Shown here in pieces: positions 38,579 through 53,734 of a DNA stretch of 64,000 nucleotides. The stretch covers positions 434,001 through 498,000 of the forward strand of contig QPFY01000004.1 of the NCBI GenBank assembly GCA_003665825.1. Direction: 5' to 3'. Source of the DNA: Microbotryum silenes-acaulis (lineage: Eukaryota > Basidiomycota > Microbotryomycetes > Microbotryales > Microbotryaceae). The notes beneath the pieces are model-generated. The model searched no databases. It had not been told where the DNA came from and saw only the letters and a program-made list of their open reading frames with translations. Each line of letters starts with the position of its first letter. Within the stretch, counting starts at the first letter, position 1. The position numbers and the translations under genes are program-made.

Positions 38579-39044
38579 TCATGACTCGAAATCGAGTTTC
38601 CTGAAGCCCTCGATCTATCAAAGTGTCATCAAAGGATCTCGTCAGCATCGCACCCGCTCAAACGGAACGTCAAACCCAACGAAGCACGCGCGGTCCTTTG
38701 CGACGCAAGCGAGTCCGACGCCAACCTCAGACAAACGAACCTTGCTCGTCCTCAGTAAGGTGAGGTACTTTTGCGCCAGGTCGTAGCATTGCTCGTAGTG
38801 GTTCACGCCCTCGGTGCGCCAGCACTTTTGCAGCTCCTCTCGCACCAAGCGCGCCTCCATAACGTTGATCCACGATTGCCGGATCTTTTCCTCGCGCGAA
38901 GCAATGATGTCTAGAATGGTGCACAGGACGTGTTAACCGTGTCAGTATAGGACTAGTATTGGGTAGGCATAGGAGGCAGGCAGTCAATGAGCCGGTCGAC
39001 GGACCCGCGTAGTTGGAGGGGATACCGGAGGGTGGTGCCGACAT
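38579..39044 (-). CDS. complex I NDUFB10 / fungal 12-kDa-type subunit
   Basis: Probable accessory subunit of mitochondrial NADH:ubiquinone oxidoreductase. Exons (minus strand): 39044-39005, 38910-38741, 38614-38579; 81 aa, all in frame. Reads MSAPPSGIPSNYA, DIIASREEKIRQSWINVMEA, RLVREELQKCWRTEGVNHYE, QCYDLAQKYLTLLRTSK, then IEGFRKLDFES. The RLVREELxKC...EGVNHxExC core, with its two spaced Cys residues, matches what I recall of the Neurospora 12-kDa subunit (86 aa). No membrane segment, as expected for this subunit. It is short and split, so ORF finders would miss it. Its start faces that of phosphoacetylglucosamine mutase across 307 bp. Confidence 0.85.
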
Positions 39045-39351
39045 AGTGGGAGTGGTGGTATTGGTGGCGATGTGAGGAGGAGAACCCAACGTGGAGAGTA
39101 TTCAGGAGCTAGTCCCAAGAGCGAGGGTGGAAGACGGGCGACGGCGGAGCTTCGGAGCGATGGAGTGGACGATCGAGAGCCAATTTGCGCAGTACTTGCG
39201 CGCGGGACATTGGCCGAGCACGATGCGGAGTTTAACGCATAAAATGGGCTCACGCTACTTTCACTTTCTGCTGCTTTCACGCTACGTGCACGGGCTCACT
39301 TTCGAAGCGTCGAGTCTTCTCCGTTCCACTTCCATACCACGCACTCCAACC

Positions 39352-41491
39352 ATGTCCCTGTCTGCACCGCACGAAACATTGATCCGCCATCGCTCGCTAT
39401 CGCATCCACGCCCGTCGCCGACACACGTCTTCGCGTATGGCACCGCCGGATTTCGATGCGCGTAAGTCGCCCGCGAGTCGCGTATCAACGCGTGACAAGT
39501 AGCTATGAGCATTTCAGGCTAACTCTCGAGTCTCTATGCTTCCATGTGTGTCCTACCCATCACGGTCAAATCGTCCGCGGGCACGTGCACTCGCCGGGAT
39601 GTGTTTCGCATTCCCCCCACTTGTGGGACGGACTGGGCTGCCTGACCGCCAGTGCCGACTTGCTCGAATCGGTCGTCTTCCGAGTCGGCCTCCTCGCCGC
39701 TCTGAGGTCCAAGAAACTGGGCAAGACAGTCGGGGTCATGATTACGGCTAGTCATAACGTGGAAACGGTCAGTCGCTTTGACCTCTATTCCGAACCGCAC
39801 TGACCCCTTTGCGAACCGTGTGCAAATCTTTTTTCCCCGAAAACCACAACGACAGGACAATGGCGTCAAAGTCGTCGACCCACAAGGCGAGATGTTGACT
39901 TCATCATGGGAAGCCCACGCAACGACGCTCGCTAACGCACGCAACGAAGAACAACTCTACAAGGCCTTGCTCGATCTCATCTCGTCCGAAAAGATCGACT
40001 TCAACAGCTCCGGTCACGTCGTCTTTGGGTACGATACGAGGCCGTCTTGTCCTGCTTTGGTCAAGGCGTTACATGATGGGTTGGATAGCATGGTCGTCAA
40101 GGAGACGAATGCGGGATTGGTCACGACGCCCCAGTTGCACTACCTCGTGAGGTGCTACAACACCGAAGGGACCAAGGAGGCTTACGGCGAACCGACCCTC
40201 GACGGGTACTACCACAAGTTGGCCAAGGCCTACGCAACACTTGCTGTGGGTTGGTACTCTGTCCGGATTATCTCATCCCCTCGCCAGTGTTGCTGATGCA
40301 TCCAATACCTTCAATAGACGGGCCGACCGCTTCTCCCTGCTCTGACAGTCGACTGCGCCAATGGCGTCGGATCCCAAGCCGTCTCCTCCTTCCTTCCCAT
40401 CGTCACCCCCTCGATCCTCCCCTTGATCCTCGTCAAAGCAGCCACCACGACCCGAGGGGCTCTTAACCACGACTGCGGAGCCGACTACGTCAAGACCCGT
40501 CAAACTTCTCCACCGGGGATTCAAATGATCCCTGGTCAACGGTATTGCTCCTTTGATGGGGATGCCGATCGGATCGTTTACTACTTTGCCGATGGGGAAG
40601 GGGCGTTCCACTTGTTGGATGGGGATAAGATTGCTACTCTGGCGGCCAAGTTCCTGATCGATCTGGTGGACAGGGCGGGATTGCAAGGCGGGGTCAAGGT
40701 CGGGGTCGTGCAGACCGCATATGCGAACGGGGCTTCGACGGAGTATTTGACCGAGATATTGGTCAGTCCGATCGACGTGGTTGTGATCTTTTAGTGGCAC
40801 CAAAGTCTCAATTTATTCTCCTACGCCTACAGAAAGTACCCGTGACCTGCACGCCAACAGGAGTCAAGTACCTTCACCACGCCGCTGAATCCTACGACAT
40901 CGGCGTCTACTTTGAAGCCAACGGACACGGCACCGTACTTTTCTCCCCTCGATGCCTATCCCTCATCGAAGCGAGCGCAATCCCCCCCACCGCCTCCGAA
41001 GCATCTAAGAACCTATTCGCCTTGACCCAACTGATCAACCAAACTGTTGGTGATGCATTATCGGACCTTTTGCTCGTCGAGACTGTCTTGCTTCATCTTC
41101 AATGGAGTCCCTACGATTGGGACGCGTCGTATACCGATCTTCCGAATCGACTTGTCAAAGTTCTCGTTCAGGATAGGACCATCTTTGAGACGACGGATGC
41201 GGAGAGGAAAGTTGTCAAACCGGAGGGGTTACAGGCTAAGGTTGATGAGGTCGTAGGGAAGGTGGAGAAGGGGAGGAGTTTCGTCAGACCTAGTGGGACC
41301 GAAGATTGCGTGAGGGTTTATGCTGAGGCCAAGACGAGGAAGGACGCCGACGGTAAGTCGTATTGGGTTTTTTGTTTGTTGAGTATGATGCTGACTAGTT
41401 GCACGTATTGGTGACAGATCTCGCACAAGCGATCGCTTCGCTCGTCTTTGATCAGTATGGTAAAGGGCCCAAGCCGGCGTTGTTCAAGTGA
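39352..41491 (+). CDS. PCM1: phosphoacetylglucosamine mutase
   Basis: Converts GlcNAc-6-phosphate to GlcNAc-1-phosphate for UDP-GlcNAc, hence chitin, N-glycans and GPI anchors. Exons: 39352-39461, 39653-39767, 39856-40249, 40349-40761, 40833-41352, 41418-41491; 541 aa (yeast Pcm1 557), all phases consistent. Motifs in order: FAYGTAGFRC near the N-terminus; ITASHN with the phosphoserine (about residue 70); NAGLVTTPQLHYLV; VDCANGVGS; CSFDGDADRIVYYF, the Mg-binding loop; VQTAYANGAST; EANGHGTVLFS; and the phosphate-binding RPSGTEDCVRVYAEA. Nothing appears broken. Confidence 0.95.
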
Positions 41492-41675
41492 CCGTCCGAT
41501 GATCTCGAAACCCTGAAAAGCATCACAGACAATGTAGACACGACGGGTAGAAATACAAATGACTTCTTAGCATCTTTCACTTTCTTCGACAAGATCGAGT
41601 GAAGTTCCGGTCGATTGCTTTCACAATGTCCAAACGCACTGAAAGGCTCTAGTTTTACGAAGGCCCTACATCCAT

Positions 41676-44232
<2,557 letters not shown>

Positions 44233-45458
44233 GGTTTGAGTCTAGTAAACTATCACGGGAGAGGTTGTCACAGTTGATGCACTATGAGTGAAGGAGAAGG
44301 GCGAGGTAGGGGATCGATGAGGGCAAAGGAGAGCCAATGTGGGCCGATCGCCGTGGCTTGGTCGAAGCAAAGAACTCTCTGTAGAATTTTTGCCTTGCTG
44401 TGCAAGCCGAGACTTGATTTGATCGGTAAAGATCCGTTCACTAGACCATACCACCACCAATTTTGGCACGTTATGAGTCTATCTCATCACGAGCTTACAC
44501 ACAGGCCGGTCTCTTGGGTGTATTTCAGCTTCTGCCAAATTGCATACGAAAGATCCCGGTCAGAGTTCACCATCACGCCAACCTCGTTCCCTGTCCGCCC
44601 TCGTCCCGTTCTCCCCCTTGCTTTCAAAACGAGTCTCCACTTCACGAAGTTTCCTATCCACCCTGTCGAGCGATTTTTTGAGCTCGAATTGCCTGTCGCC
44701 GGGTGCCTGGCCGATGGAGAACCGCATTAGCATGCTACTATGTTGCCGCGACCGCATGCGGCGATGAGCCTCATGACGTACCGGCATGTAGAACCTCCTC
44801 GCGAAGTATGCACATTGGACCAGAGCGACGGCCACAATAAAGTTATCGGTAGTTCTGCGGAGCAAGGGTCCTGGGACGGATAACATGGCAACCCGCACCT
44901 GCATCCGAGACGTATGTGAAAATCCGGTGAGCACGAGCGGGCGCACGGCTCCGAGAGCTAGGTATCAGTGATGCCGCCTTGGCACACCGAAGCCGAGTGG
45001 CGGCTAGGGCTTGATACCGCAAGCCCAGGTGAGAGACTCACGGTAGTTATGACAGTGAGAGGGTCTACAACGATACAATGAAGAGCATCAGCGAACTGTA
45101 ATGCAAGAGTGCTCGGTCGGCGATCGCCGACTGGCGGATCTTTGCCCAGGCCGTGACCAGTACACGAGTTCATGCGGCACCGGCGGCCAAGTGGAGTGAC
45201 ATGGGCATCGACAGGCTGACAGCGAGGGGTGAAACGCCTGTGCTTCCGATACAGAGGAGAGCGGACAGAGATGGAGGCACAAGGACTCACAGTGGGAAGT
45301 TCTAAGGCTGGGCAGAGGATGACGGAGACTAGCACTAGCACTAGCACTGGGGTTGCAGCAGAAGCAGGAGAGCAAGAGCAGAAACAGGAGCAGTGAACGT
45401 CGAGCGACAAGACTGCGACAAGCGCCCGCGAGCGCCCGCGTCAGTCCGGCGTCTCGGC
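44233..45458. other. intergenic between PRP43 and the mobile block
   Basis: 1.2 kb with the PRP43 promoter at its left end. A possible small minus-strand gene is listed separately. It includes a CTAGCA/CACTAG short repeat near 45330-45350. Confidence 0.4.
44560..44946 (-). CDS. possible small membrane/coiled-coil protein
   Basis: A 128-codon minus-strand frame containing a hydrophobic stretch (NFIVAVALVQCAYFARRFYM) followed by a basic region and a charged, probably helical tail (FELKKSLDRVDRKLREVETR). The order membrane segment, basic region, coiled coil is coherent, but the first 20 residues look non-coding. A GTACGT donor just after RRFYMP raises the chance of an unrecognised intron. I know no matching family. 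Low confidence. Confidence 0.25.
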   Translation of the reverse strand: MRPLVLTGFSHTSRMQVRVAMLSVPGPLLRRTTDNFIVAVALVQCAYFARRFYMPVRHEAHRRMRSRQHSSMLMRFSIGQAPGDRQFELKKSLDRVDRKLREVETRFESKGENGTRADRERGWRDGEL

Positions 45459-45466
45459 ACGTAGGA
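45459..45466. repeat. target-site-like 8-mer ACGTAGGA, left edge
   Basis: ACGTAGGA directly precedes the first base of the TE1 left inverted repeat. The same 8-mer follows TE2 at 62617-62624, and CGTAGGA also sits at the TE1/TE2 junction. Confidence 0.7.
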
Positions 45467-45595
45467 GCACCTCAGGCATACCCAAAGGTACACGCCCGGT
45501 AGCGGCGCGAAGCGCGCTTGCCAAACCTCGCGTCTTAGCGGGTTTCCCGGCGGTTTTGGGTCCAGTACCATAGTTGGGAGCTCCCAGTCTCGAGC
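45467..45595 (+). repeat. TE1 left terminal inverted repeat
   Basis: Begins GCACCTCAGGCATACCC. Its reverse complement matches 55873-56002 with only a handful of differences, for example CTAAGACGCGAGG versus CTAAGAAGCGAGG and GGGAGCTCCC versus GGAAGCTCCC. Confidence 0.9.
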
Positions 45596-45934
45596 ATCAA
45601 GAGTGACTTCAGTGCGTATTAAGTCCTGCCACGTAACTCCCAGAAAAATGTCTGGAGTTAGTTTGAACAGCCCAAGTCGTCTTGTCATGTGCTGCCACAT
45701 CCTTATCACGTCCTCTAATTTCACGTTGACAGCTAGCTCTTGAGCGTCGACTATCGAATCACGCCGACGCGGTCACGTGGGCATGGCCAGTGGAGTGCCG
45801 TCGCGCTCGCGTCAGACGTCAGCGCGTCAGTCACGAGTCGGTCCCGCGCGGCGTTGCAAGCAGTGTTTGTTGCGGACTCACACCCTCTTGACCTCGCCGC
45901 CAGCTTTCTGTCCCCTCTACAAACGAATACCGAA

Positions 45935-48900
45935 ATGTTCGGCCGTCGTCGTCGCCCTGGACAGATCAGGCTGCCCAAGTTGAGGCCCCAAGACATGGAA
46001 GATCACCCTAGTGCGCGCCGGGCTCCCGGCCACGTGAAGATCAAAATCTACGGAGGCGGTCAAGTCGAGATTGCCAAGAACCCACCCCGACGCACAGCAG
46101 CAACAGTAGCAGCATCGGCATCAGCATCAGCATCAGCATCAGTATCAACTCCGAATCCTCCTCCGCTGGCGGCACCCTTCATCGACTCGGCATTGGCATT
46201 CGCTGGCGACGCGTCGGATCCTGGTGATGACTTCGGGTAGGTGAAGAAGACGGAGAAACATATCGATATGAACCAGACGGTGGAGCTATGTCCGAGGATG
46301 ATGGTGAATTCGAGCAAGATTTTCATCATGTCACGTCTCCTTTCCTTGAACCCTGCCCACTCGAGATCTACGAGTCGCAAGACGTCGAGCAGATGACGCT
46401 CGACCAGCTCAGAAGCGAACTCGCCCCTTCCTTCACCCCCGCACACACACGCGAAAGGGTGAAAACGACATATCTCTCTTTCCTTACGCGTGAGGCAAGA
46501 CTGCGCAAGCTCGAACGCCCTCCACTCTTTCAGTCATTTGCGTTGGGCAGCAAGTGGCGACTCAATCCGCGCATCATCGAGGCCGAGGATGTGGAGAGCG
46601 GCAGCCCCGTGTTCACGATCGCTGACAGGGTGGACCCGCGGCCGTGTGAGTGTGACCATACCAAAAACCGACACATTCTGGTACATGGCGCCACCAGTCG
46701 TGAGTACATCCGAATCTGCTGCCCCCTTGTATTTCTATGGAATGCTGATAGCTCAATTGGTTTATATCGTCATCGCCACCCCTTGTCAAAGGCTTTCTCC
46801 TCGAGGTATCCTTCTGTCCGCTATCCGACACCGCCAACCCCTGCATCACATACGCCGAACGACTGGCCAACATAGGCCTCATGGGTGCAACTGCCTCGAA
46901 TCCATTGTCTGCATTCACATTTCAGGTCTTACAGCTTGTCGAATCTGGCTGGGCTGCTGATCCTTCATCAGTTGATGGGATGGCCCAAGGAATGGATGAC
47001 TACTACGAAAGATGCGGGTGGGGAGATTCGGGAGCGCTTTCATCTCATCCCTTTGTTAGTCAAAAGCAAAAGCGGACTCCAGCGCGTAACATGATTCCTA
47101 TCCTCGTGGAGCGGACCTGCACTCATCTTGCCTGTGTGCAAATATTTCACAGGATCGCGAACCTAGAAAACAATGGCAACGAGCACTCGACGAGTTCCGA
47201 GCACTAGCCGCCTACGAGGCCGATTTCACCGATCGCCTGCTCAACATTAAGGATGCATACGCCTACAAGTGCCCTGCCTGCTTCGGACCAACGCATTTGA
47301 ACCAGCCAAACCAGACACAAAAGCTCGATCATTTGATCGCAATTGACGGGAACTTTCAGCAATGGCGCAACCAAGCGGCCAAACACGACCCGCAAGCCAC
47401 CTTACCGGACTTATTCATCAACCCGACAGAATTATCCGAGATGAAGGAGGCGGTCGAGAAGACGACAACTCCGGCCAAGAAGGTAAGTCGTCGTTGAGCC
47501 TGTGATAGCGCCCCAGTATGTGTAGTCCTCATGCTATGATGACCTCCCTCGCAGGCTTGCACAGAATCGTGGAAAGCTGCAGACGACGGCGCAGAGAAGA
47601 TATGGGCGGGCAAGAGCGACACCGGCCTTGTGGCTTGCGTGTGTCGGCATGATGTTGTTCTCAAAATGGTCAATCTAGTGAAAAGCGGGGAAAAGTACGT
47701 ACAACTACCCTGTGCTCACGACCTAGATGGCGTTCACAACGTGATTGCGCGTATACTGATCCCATGGCTGGTGACCGCTCCACATTGCAGACTATACTAT
47801 GCACTGGCTCTGATCAAGCACGTCGCGGAACGAATGAGGCCCGAAGCCAGAATTGGGGTCTTGTACGACATTGCCTGCAACCTGAAGCATCACATTCAGA
47901 AGGTGAGCGGGCCATCATCTTGTGGCACGAGATCGACGCGACCGAAGGCATCATTTCTCACCACTTCGCTGCATGTCTCTAGAGGGAATTATTACCTGAA
48001 TTGGCCCCACGTCTCGAATTCGCTACAAGTGTCTTTCACGCTTTTGCGCACCAGTGGTCCTCTCAAATCGAGTTCAATCCTCAGCTCATACCCAACTTCG
48101 GCTGCACCGACGGCGAAGGATGCGAACGTCTCTGGAGCTCTCTCCGCTCCCTTATCCCGATCAACCGTCCGTCGACACGCTCTCATCGCTTGGACAATGT
48201 GACCCGGAGATCGATCGAGCTCAATCGCTCCAGCGTGGATGATCTCGGTGAGCGTCGCCGTTTCAGGATACATCGAAGGTGTCTGGAACTCAACACCCGT
48301 TGCTTTAGGTTACTGGATGCATCGGAAGCACACGCGCGCCGAAGTGAAGCTGAGTCTAGCTCAAGCACGACTCAATCAGGTGAAAGATAGTGACCCACGA
48401 TGGACGGAGTCGGCGCTGCTCCTTGAGTGGAAGGATCAACGTACTGCGCAAGCGGCAAAAACAACCGCAGAACAAGCCCAACAAAATCAAACCTTGCGCT
48501 TGGAGATGTATGCTATACTCATCGAGCTATACGAGCAGGACTTTTCCATGTGCGTACTTTTGCATCATAGGTGTTCTAAGATACTGATGCGCGACTGCTC
48601 GTGCTCATGTGACAGGTTTGATTCGCGCGAGAATGGTGACCCTGCGATTCAAGCAAGTCAGGAGGCGAAGCGTCGTGCCATCTTGGCAAGATTTGAAGAC
48701 GGGACCGCGGATCAGGACCGAGCCACGGTCTTGGGTGAGCCTGCCTCAGACCTGCATCATTGCTTCTGAAGCTCCAGCTGAGACAGTATGATTTTCACCT
48801 CTCAGACTTCAAAAATGTGTGCTCTTGCTCGATCGCTCTGCGTCATCTTCGATCCGAGGTGATCGCCTTTCAAATGAGCCAAGTCAAACTCAATTCCTTG

Positions 48901-49915
48901 CGCCGAGGCAGAGGAGGGGCGACACTCGGGCAGAGGAACGTCGCCAAGATCAAAGCAATGGGGTCCAAAGGTCAATATCAAGTCGAGAAGGCCATGAAGT
49001 TGTACAATGCCGCGGTCGAGAAGTTTCGAGCTGAGGCCAGTGCCTCTTTTCAGTCCATATCGCAAGGGCTCCAGCTCGCCGATGGTTTCCAATCAATTAT
49101 GTCAAAGCAGGAGACGGATGCGTTCTGGCAGGATGGATACTTCACTCACTTCAAGGCCGAGTGGGCGATCAACCCACTAGTGAAGGAGGGTATTCAAGCG
49201 CTGCAGTCTAAGACCCGCGCGCAAGAGGAGATGCAGCGCCTCGGCACCGAGGCTCGACAAGCCCTGGCCTGGCTTGAGGACGCAGTCAACAACTTAGCGG
49301 CAGTCCGAGAAAGGTGGCTATCCGAGCATGGTGAGTACAAGATCTTTCGCGTATACCTATCTGTTACTTGAACCTGATGATAAGTGACGAATTCTTGCAG
49401 CATCCATGGAAGATCAGGCAGCCATGCAGGCTTTGACCGGGTCAGATTACGCAATGACGCGAGTCACGTGTCTCACGAGCATTCTCCGCAAAACCCATAA
49501 CCTTCGTAGGCTCATCAAAAAGTGGTCGCGCAATGACTACTTTTCCTACGTGTGGTATCATACTGCTGAGGTGGACGAACGGGTACCCGAAGCCCTTGGC
49601 CACGTCGGGGGGTCTTTCAAGGCGCACGCGAACAAACGATTACCTCGAGGCAGGATTGGCGCCGAAGGCTTCGCCACGGTCGAAGACCGCCATCCAACGA
49701 ACTATCCCTCGGCCCAGACGCCTTCTGCAGGGGTGACAGACCCGGAGGCTCGACAGATCAACAGAGCGCTTGACATGATCGACCAGGTGGAGTTGGACAA
49801 GTCACTTCAATCACTTGTTTTATCACTTGACCAAGCACCCCACTTCGACTTAGATGAAGTAGACCCTATGGATGACGACGACGATCCAATTTTAGATGAA
49901 GACTTTGATACATAG
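45935..49915 (+). CDS. KDZ (Kyakuja-Dileera-Zisupton) transposase
   Basis: Multi-exon transposase gene, likely start at ATG 45935 (MFGRRRRPGQIRLPKLRPQD). The N-terminal part has a Cys-containing module (CECDHTKNRHILVHG; then FCPLSDTANPCITYAERLAN) like the CxC domains that precede KDZ catalytic cores. The core reads KCPACFGPTHLNQ, HLIAIDGNFQQWRNQAAKHD, SDTGLVACVCRHDVVLKMVN, GVLYDIACNLKHHIQK, FHAFAHQWSSQIEFNPQL, FGCTDGEGCERLWSSLRSLI. The Asp of DGNF, Asp of YDIACN and Glu of GEGCERLW are the probable catalytic triad. A long coiled-coil-like Lys/Glu/Gln region follows, ending with a very acidic tail (DEVDPMDDDDDPILDEDFD). Several exons (for example 47297-47491, 47556-47696, 47790-47900, 47983-48246) splice in frame. 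The junction after exon 1 near 46235 is unresolved. Confidence 0.85.
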
Positions 49916-52900
49916 TAGACCATATCTGTGTTATGAACATGTCGTAACCCTTGCTTCACGTACTCGCCGCTTGGGCAATGCGAACCTGAAATGCAATCAA
50001 GATGCCGCACTTTGACTTTTTGGACCAGGAAGAATATGTGGAGTGGTTGAGTATTTCTTCTCACCTCTCCTCAATCCGAGAAATCAGTCATATCGCCTGA
50101 AATGCTCAAGTGCCGGGGTAACCCGCCTTGTTGTCGAATTGTGGAGAGGAGAGTACTCCGTGAACAAGTTTTGACAGATAAGGACTAAGAGGTACTCCAC
50201 GACTCAGCTCCGAGATACACGAGTGAGATGATGAGAATAGCGTGGAGAAGAAGACCAGAAAGAAAAAAGACGCAAAGACAGAGATAGGCGCGCACGCAGA
50301 ATAAAGAATTAACAAGGCTAATAGAAAAGAGTCAGGCTCTCAGACCCCACTTCTAACACAAGTCTCAGTGATGGGTCTCGATACTCCTGAGCAACCCCCG
50401 CTTTCGTGAGATTGGTGTGCCGACTGGCGATGTTCCTAGAATCCCAGGCGGCTGGCTACGGGCAACCTGAGTGCCGCAACCTCGGTGCTTCAGGCGGTTC
50501 GAGGGAGATAGTCAGGGGTCACAACAACAGAATGATTGGGCCGGGCAACTTTGGTAATGACATTGTTTGAAAAGCTTATATTGAGCTCTTCAGAAAGTTT
50601 GGACAGGTAATTATGTTTTCTTGCCTTCGCACACCCCGCACTCTACCGACCCGAGTACGGGAAAGCCCAGCTCGGCATTGCTCTTCAGCCGTTTCGAGAT
50701 TGGAAGTCAGGAGGCACGACAATACAAACACGGCGTACAAGTAAATTCCGATGAAGTCTCCCAGCATGATAATCGGCATACTTGGATGCTATCTTTCCCT
50801 GGAAAGGCTTGAGTCCAACGGAGTCTGCTGCTAGGCTCAGCTCCTGTCTTCACTGAGATAGAGCTTGTCAATCAATCAGAGAATTGCCCAGGCCATAGCT
50901 GGGATCGCAAGCACTAGTATGACCATCGCCTTGAGGAAGGACCTGGGGTGGGGAGCTACTCTATGGTATAAAAGCGGTCGATCAAAGATGATATGAAAAG
51001 ATAAGGGAAAAGATGGGACTGAGACCGGAGACGAGGGAGACGAGAGAGAGCGACCGGAACGGCCGAGAGACAGGGAAGGGAAAGGGGAGAGGCAGAACCG
51101 AGAAACGAGACCGAGAACGAGAACGAAACGCTGAGACTGGAGACTGGAGACGACGCTGAACGAGACTTGAAACAGGCAGAAAGTGAGAGCCGGGCAAGAT
51201 TCTGTATTGGATCCTGGAAGTGGTCTAGCTAAGAACAAGAAGCAAACTCCCCTCAAACGTTCCGACCATTCAAACCGCTGCGCTCCTTTCATTCCCCTTC
51301 ACCCCTTCATCCGCACATTCGGTCCGGTCTTCCATTCAAATCCTGCCACATGATTCGTCGCTGACAGTTAATCCTTGAGTCATCGAAGTACTGAGCTTGC
51401 CCGGGAGCGCTTTATCGCTGAGAAATCTGCCGAAATCGGTGTTTGATCCTGCCGGAACCGGTGTTGACCTTGACAATTTGAAACGACTCCGGAACTCGGC
51501 CCCGCTACAACCGAAATGACTCCTGAACCCGGCCGGCTACAGCCGCTGCTTCCGACGGGATTCCGAGTACCACAACTCCCGAACAAGCATCGGAGCAGTG
51601 GCGAGTCTCCAACAGGGGCGATTCGATTGGGCACACTTGCGAGTAACGGGCCGTCGTAAAGGCCAGATCTCACGACTTGCGAGTCCGGCGAAGCGCGAGT
51701 CCGAGAAGCGAGATTCCAGAAGTCAGACACTAGAAGGCAAGTTCGTCTTGGCCATGTTATTAGATGTGGGTGAATTGGACTTCTACCCCTTTTTGTGCAT
51801 AAAACACTGCGCGATCCCAAATGTGTTTCAAATCGTTGCGCCAATGCCGAATGCTATTCAAATGCGATGTGGTATTTCAAATTGGGGGCCCGATCACGGG
51901 ATCATCCCATTTCAGGTTTTTTTTTTGCTATGTACCCCCAGGGCCCCACCCCCGGGCCTCCAGTGACTGACTCGATGGATGGGATCCGAATCCGGCGATC
52001 GAGTCGTTGCGATGGTCACTGTCAGTTATAGCGTTATAGCACAATCATACTGATACCTAGAAATCTTAGGAAAAGTAGGAGGAATGGTATATGCTTCTAT
52101 TGATGTGAAAATACCTCGCTTAGTAGCTGGGTTCATTTAGAAAAGCTGTGAATTCCTTCTGGGATCCGGGCAGCCAGTTTGGGGTCCATTTCAGCGAATG
52201 AATTGCAATCTGATTCTCGTTTGACGTACAAGCTCTTAGTCATTTCCGAGCTGTTAGAATTCCGTCCTGACTCCTAATGGGTTCGTAGCCTGGTCAGGCT
52301 CGGCGCACGGCTGTACGAGGTACTCACTGGCTCAGTTGCTTAGATGTCATTAGTATGTGTATGTGGGTGGCGCTGTGACGCGTCGAGCCCGAAGCAGACC
52401 AAAACTCAAAGCATGGACTGAGTCATCTTTGTCTTGCCGCCGTCTTTCGTCTGTCTCATACTATTTACTACTGCCGGATCTGGGCTCCGAATAACATGAT
52501 CATGGGGGATGCTACCCAAAACCAGAACATTGGCATTGCACTGCAGCCATAGTCTGCGCACTGCACTGAGCGCTCTAAACAGTTACCTATCATAAGATGT
52601 CATGACAAGATCACAAGAACAGTAGTCTTCGCTGAAGCATTCGACTTTTCCGAACATTTCTAGGTGCTCGGAAATTGTGCTTTTCATGAGATCCATTAAA
52701 CAAAAAAGAAAGAAAAAATGGCAGAGGTCTGATCTTTAAATCTCCCTCTCAGTCGCATTGAATGCTAGGGTACTTCAATGGTGATCCGTACCCTGAGTCA
52801 GGCTAGTATAGATGCATTTGTGGCTTTTCTCTTCGCTCATTGAAAGCTTGTCTCACGCCTTCGTGATTATAAGATGATCGATGATTGATGATACCTCGCC

Positions 52901-53355
52901 GTCGGACTTGGATGGGCTTTAAAGGGAGGCTTCAAGACATTGAACACTATGCCGGCCGCCGTGGCCCGTGGCCCCTGGCAGGCCAGTGTCCGCTACAAAT
53001 GGGCTAGCGAGTAAAAGTGTGTGAGCATTTGCGAACGAGTTGCGAGTCGGAATAGTACATGCTATGCTCATGTGAATAGTCTTGATACGAGCTGTTTAGC
53101 GTTCGATTTGAAGTGACTGTACAGCCCTTTCTCTTTGATTATGGTAAGAGGTAGTCTTTCAGTGAAATACCGCGATATTGAAATTGATCCCCAGCAAGTC
53201 GAGCCTGCAAACTGAGAGGCGGCGACCGTGTATTCGGTGGGGCGACACTACAGTCTTGCACTTCCATCATAGCGCCCACTGAGTGCCTAAGCTTACACCA
53301 AAGTCTCATTGTCATGCAGTGCTCGAGGTTATGAATATCCTGAAGAATACCCCAA
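49916..53355. other. interior of TE1 without supported genes
   Basis: 3.4 kb between the KDZ gene and the accessory gene. Holds a purine-rich tract (about 50996-51190) and, near 51888-51935, a GGGATCATCCC-type motif plus T-run and TTGCTATG like those at 31.8 and 35.0 kb. The rest is AT-richer than the genic regions with no coherent coding frame. Confidence 0.5.
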
Positions 53356-53703
53356 TCACAGGTCGTCTTCAGAACTGTCAGAGTCGGCCGGTCGGCCTTG
53401 CGCCAACCTGAATTCCAGTTTCTTGTCGCGCAAAAGGGGGATAATTCGTCGAAGGTCGTCCAAATTCATCTTGGGCGTGCCAGTTGGACTGCGGAAGTCC
53501 TTGAGGCCCAAATCCCCGCTGAAATGGACAGTCATGCCATGCTGAGAAAGAAGTTTGGTCCTGTCGTACCAAAACCGCGGTTTTTCGGGTACAGCGACAC
53601 GGTCTCGAGCGCATCGATTCTGCAGTGCGGCAGCTAGATGAGAATGAGAGCATGAATTAGGTCAGGACGGAGAGAAAAAACTCCCAGACATGTCGGGATC
53701 GCG

Positions 53704-53734
<31 letters not shown>

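Noticed and set aside
50996..51190. Purine-rich tract read as coding on the minus strand
   Set aside because: The GA-rich low-complexity sequence gives long open frames on the other strand by composition alone.
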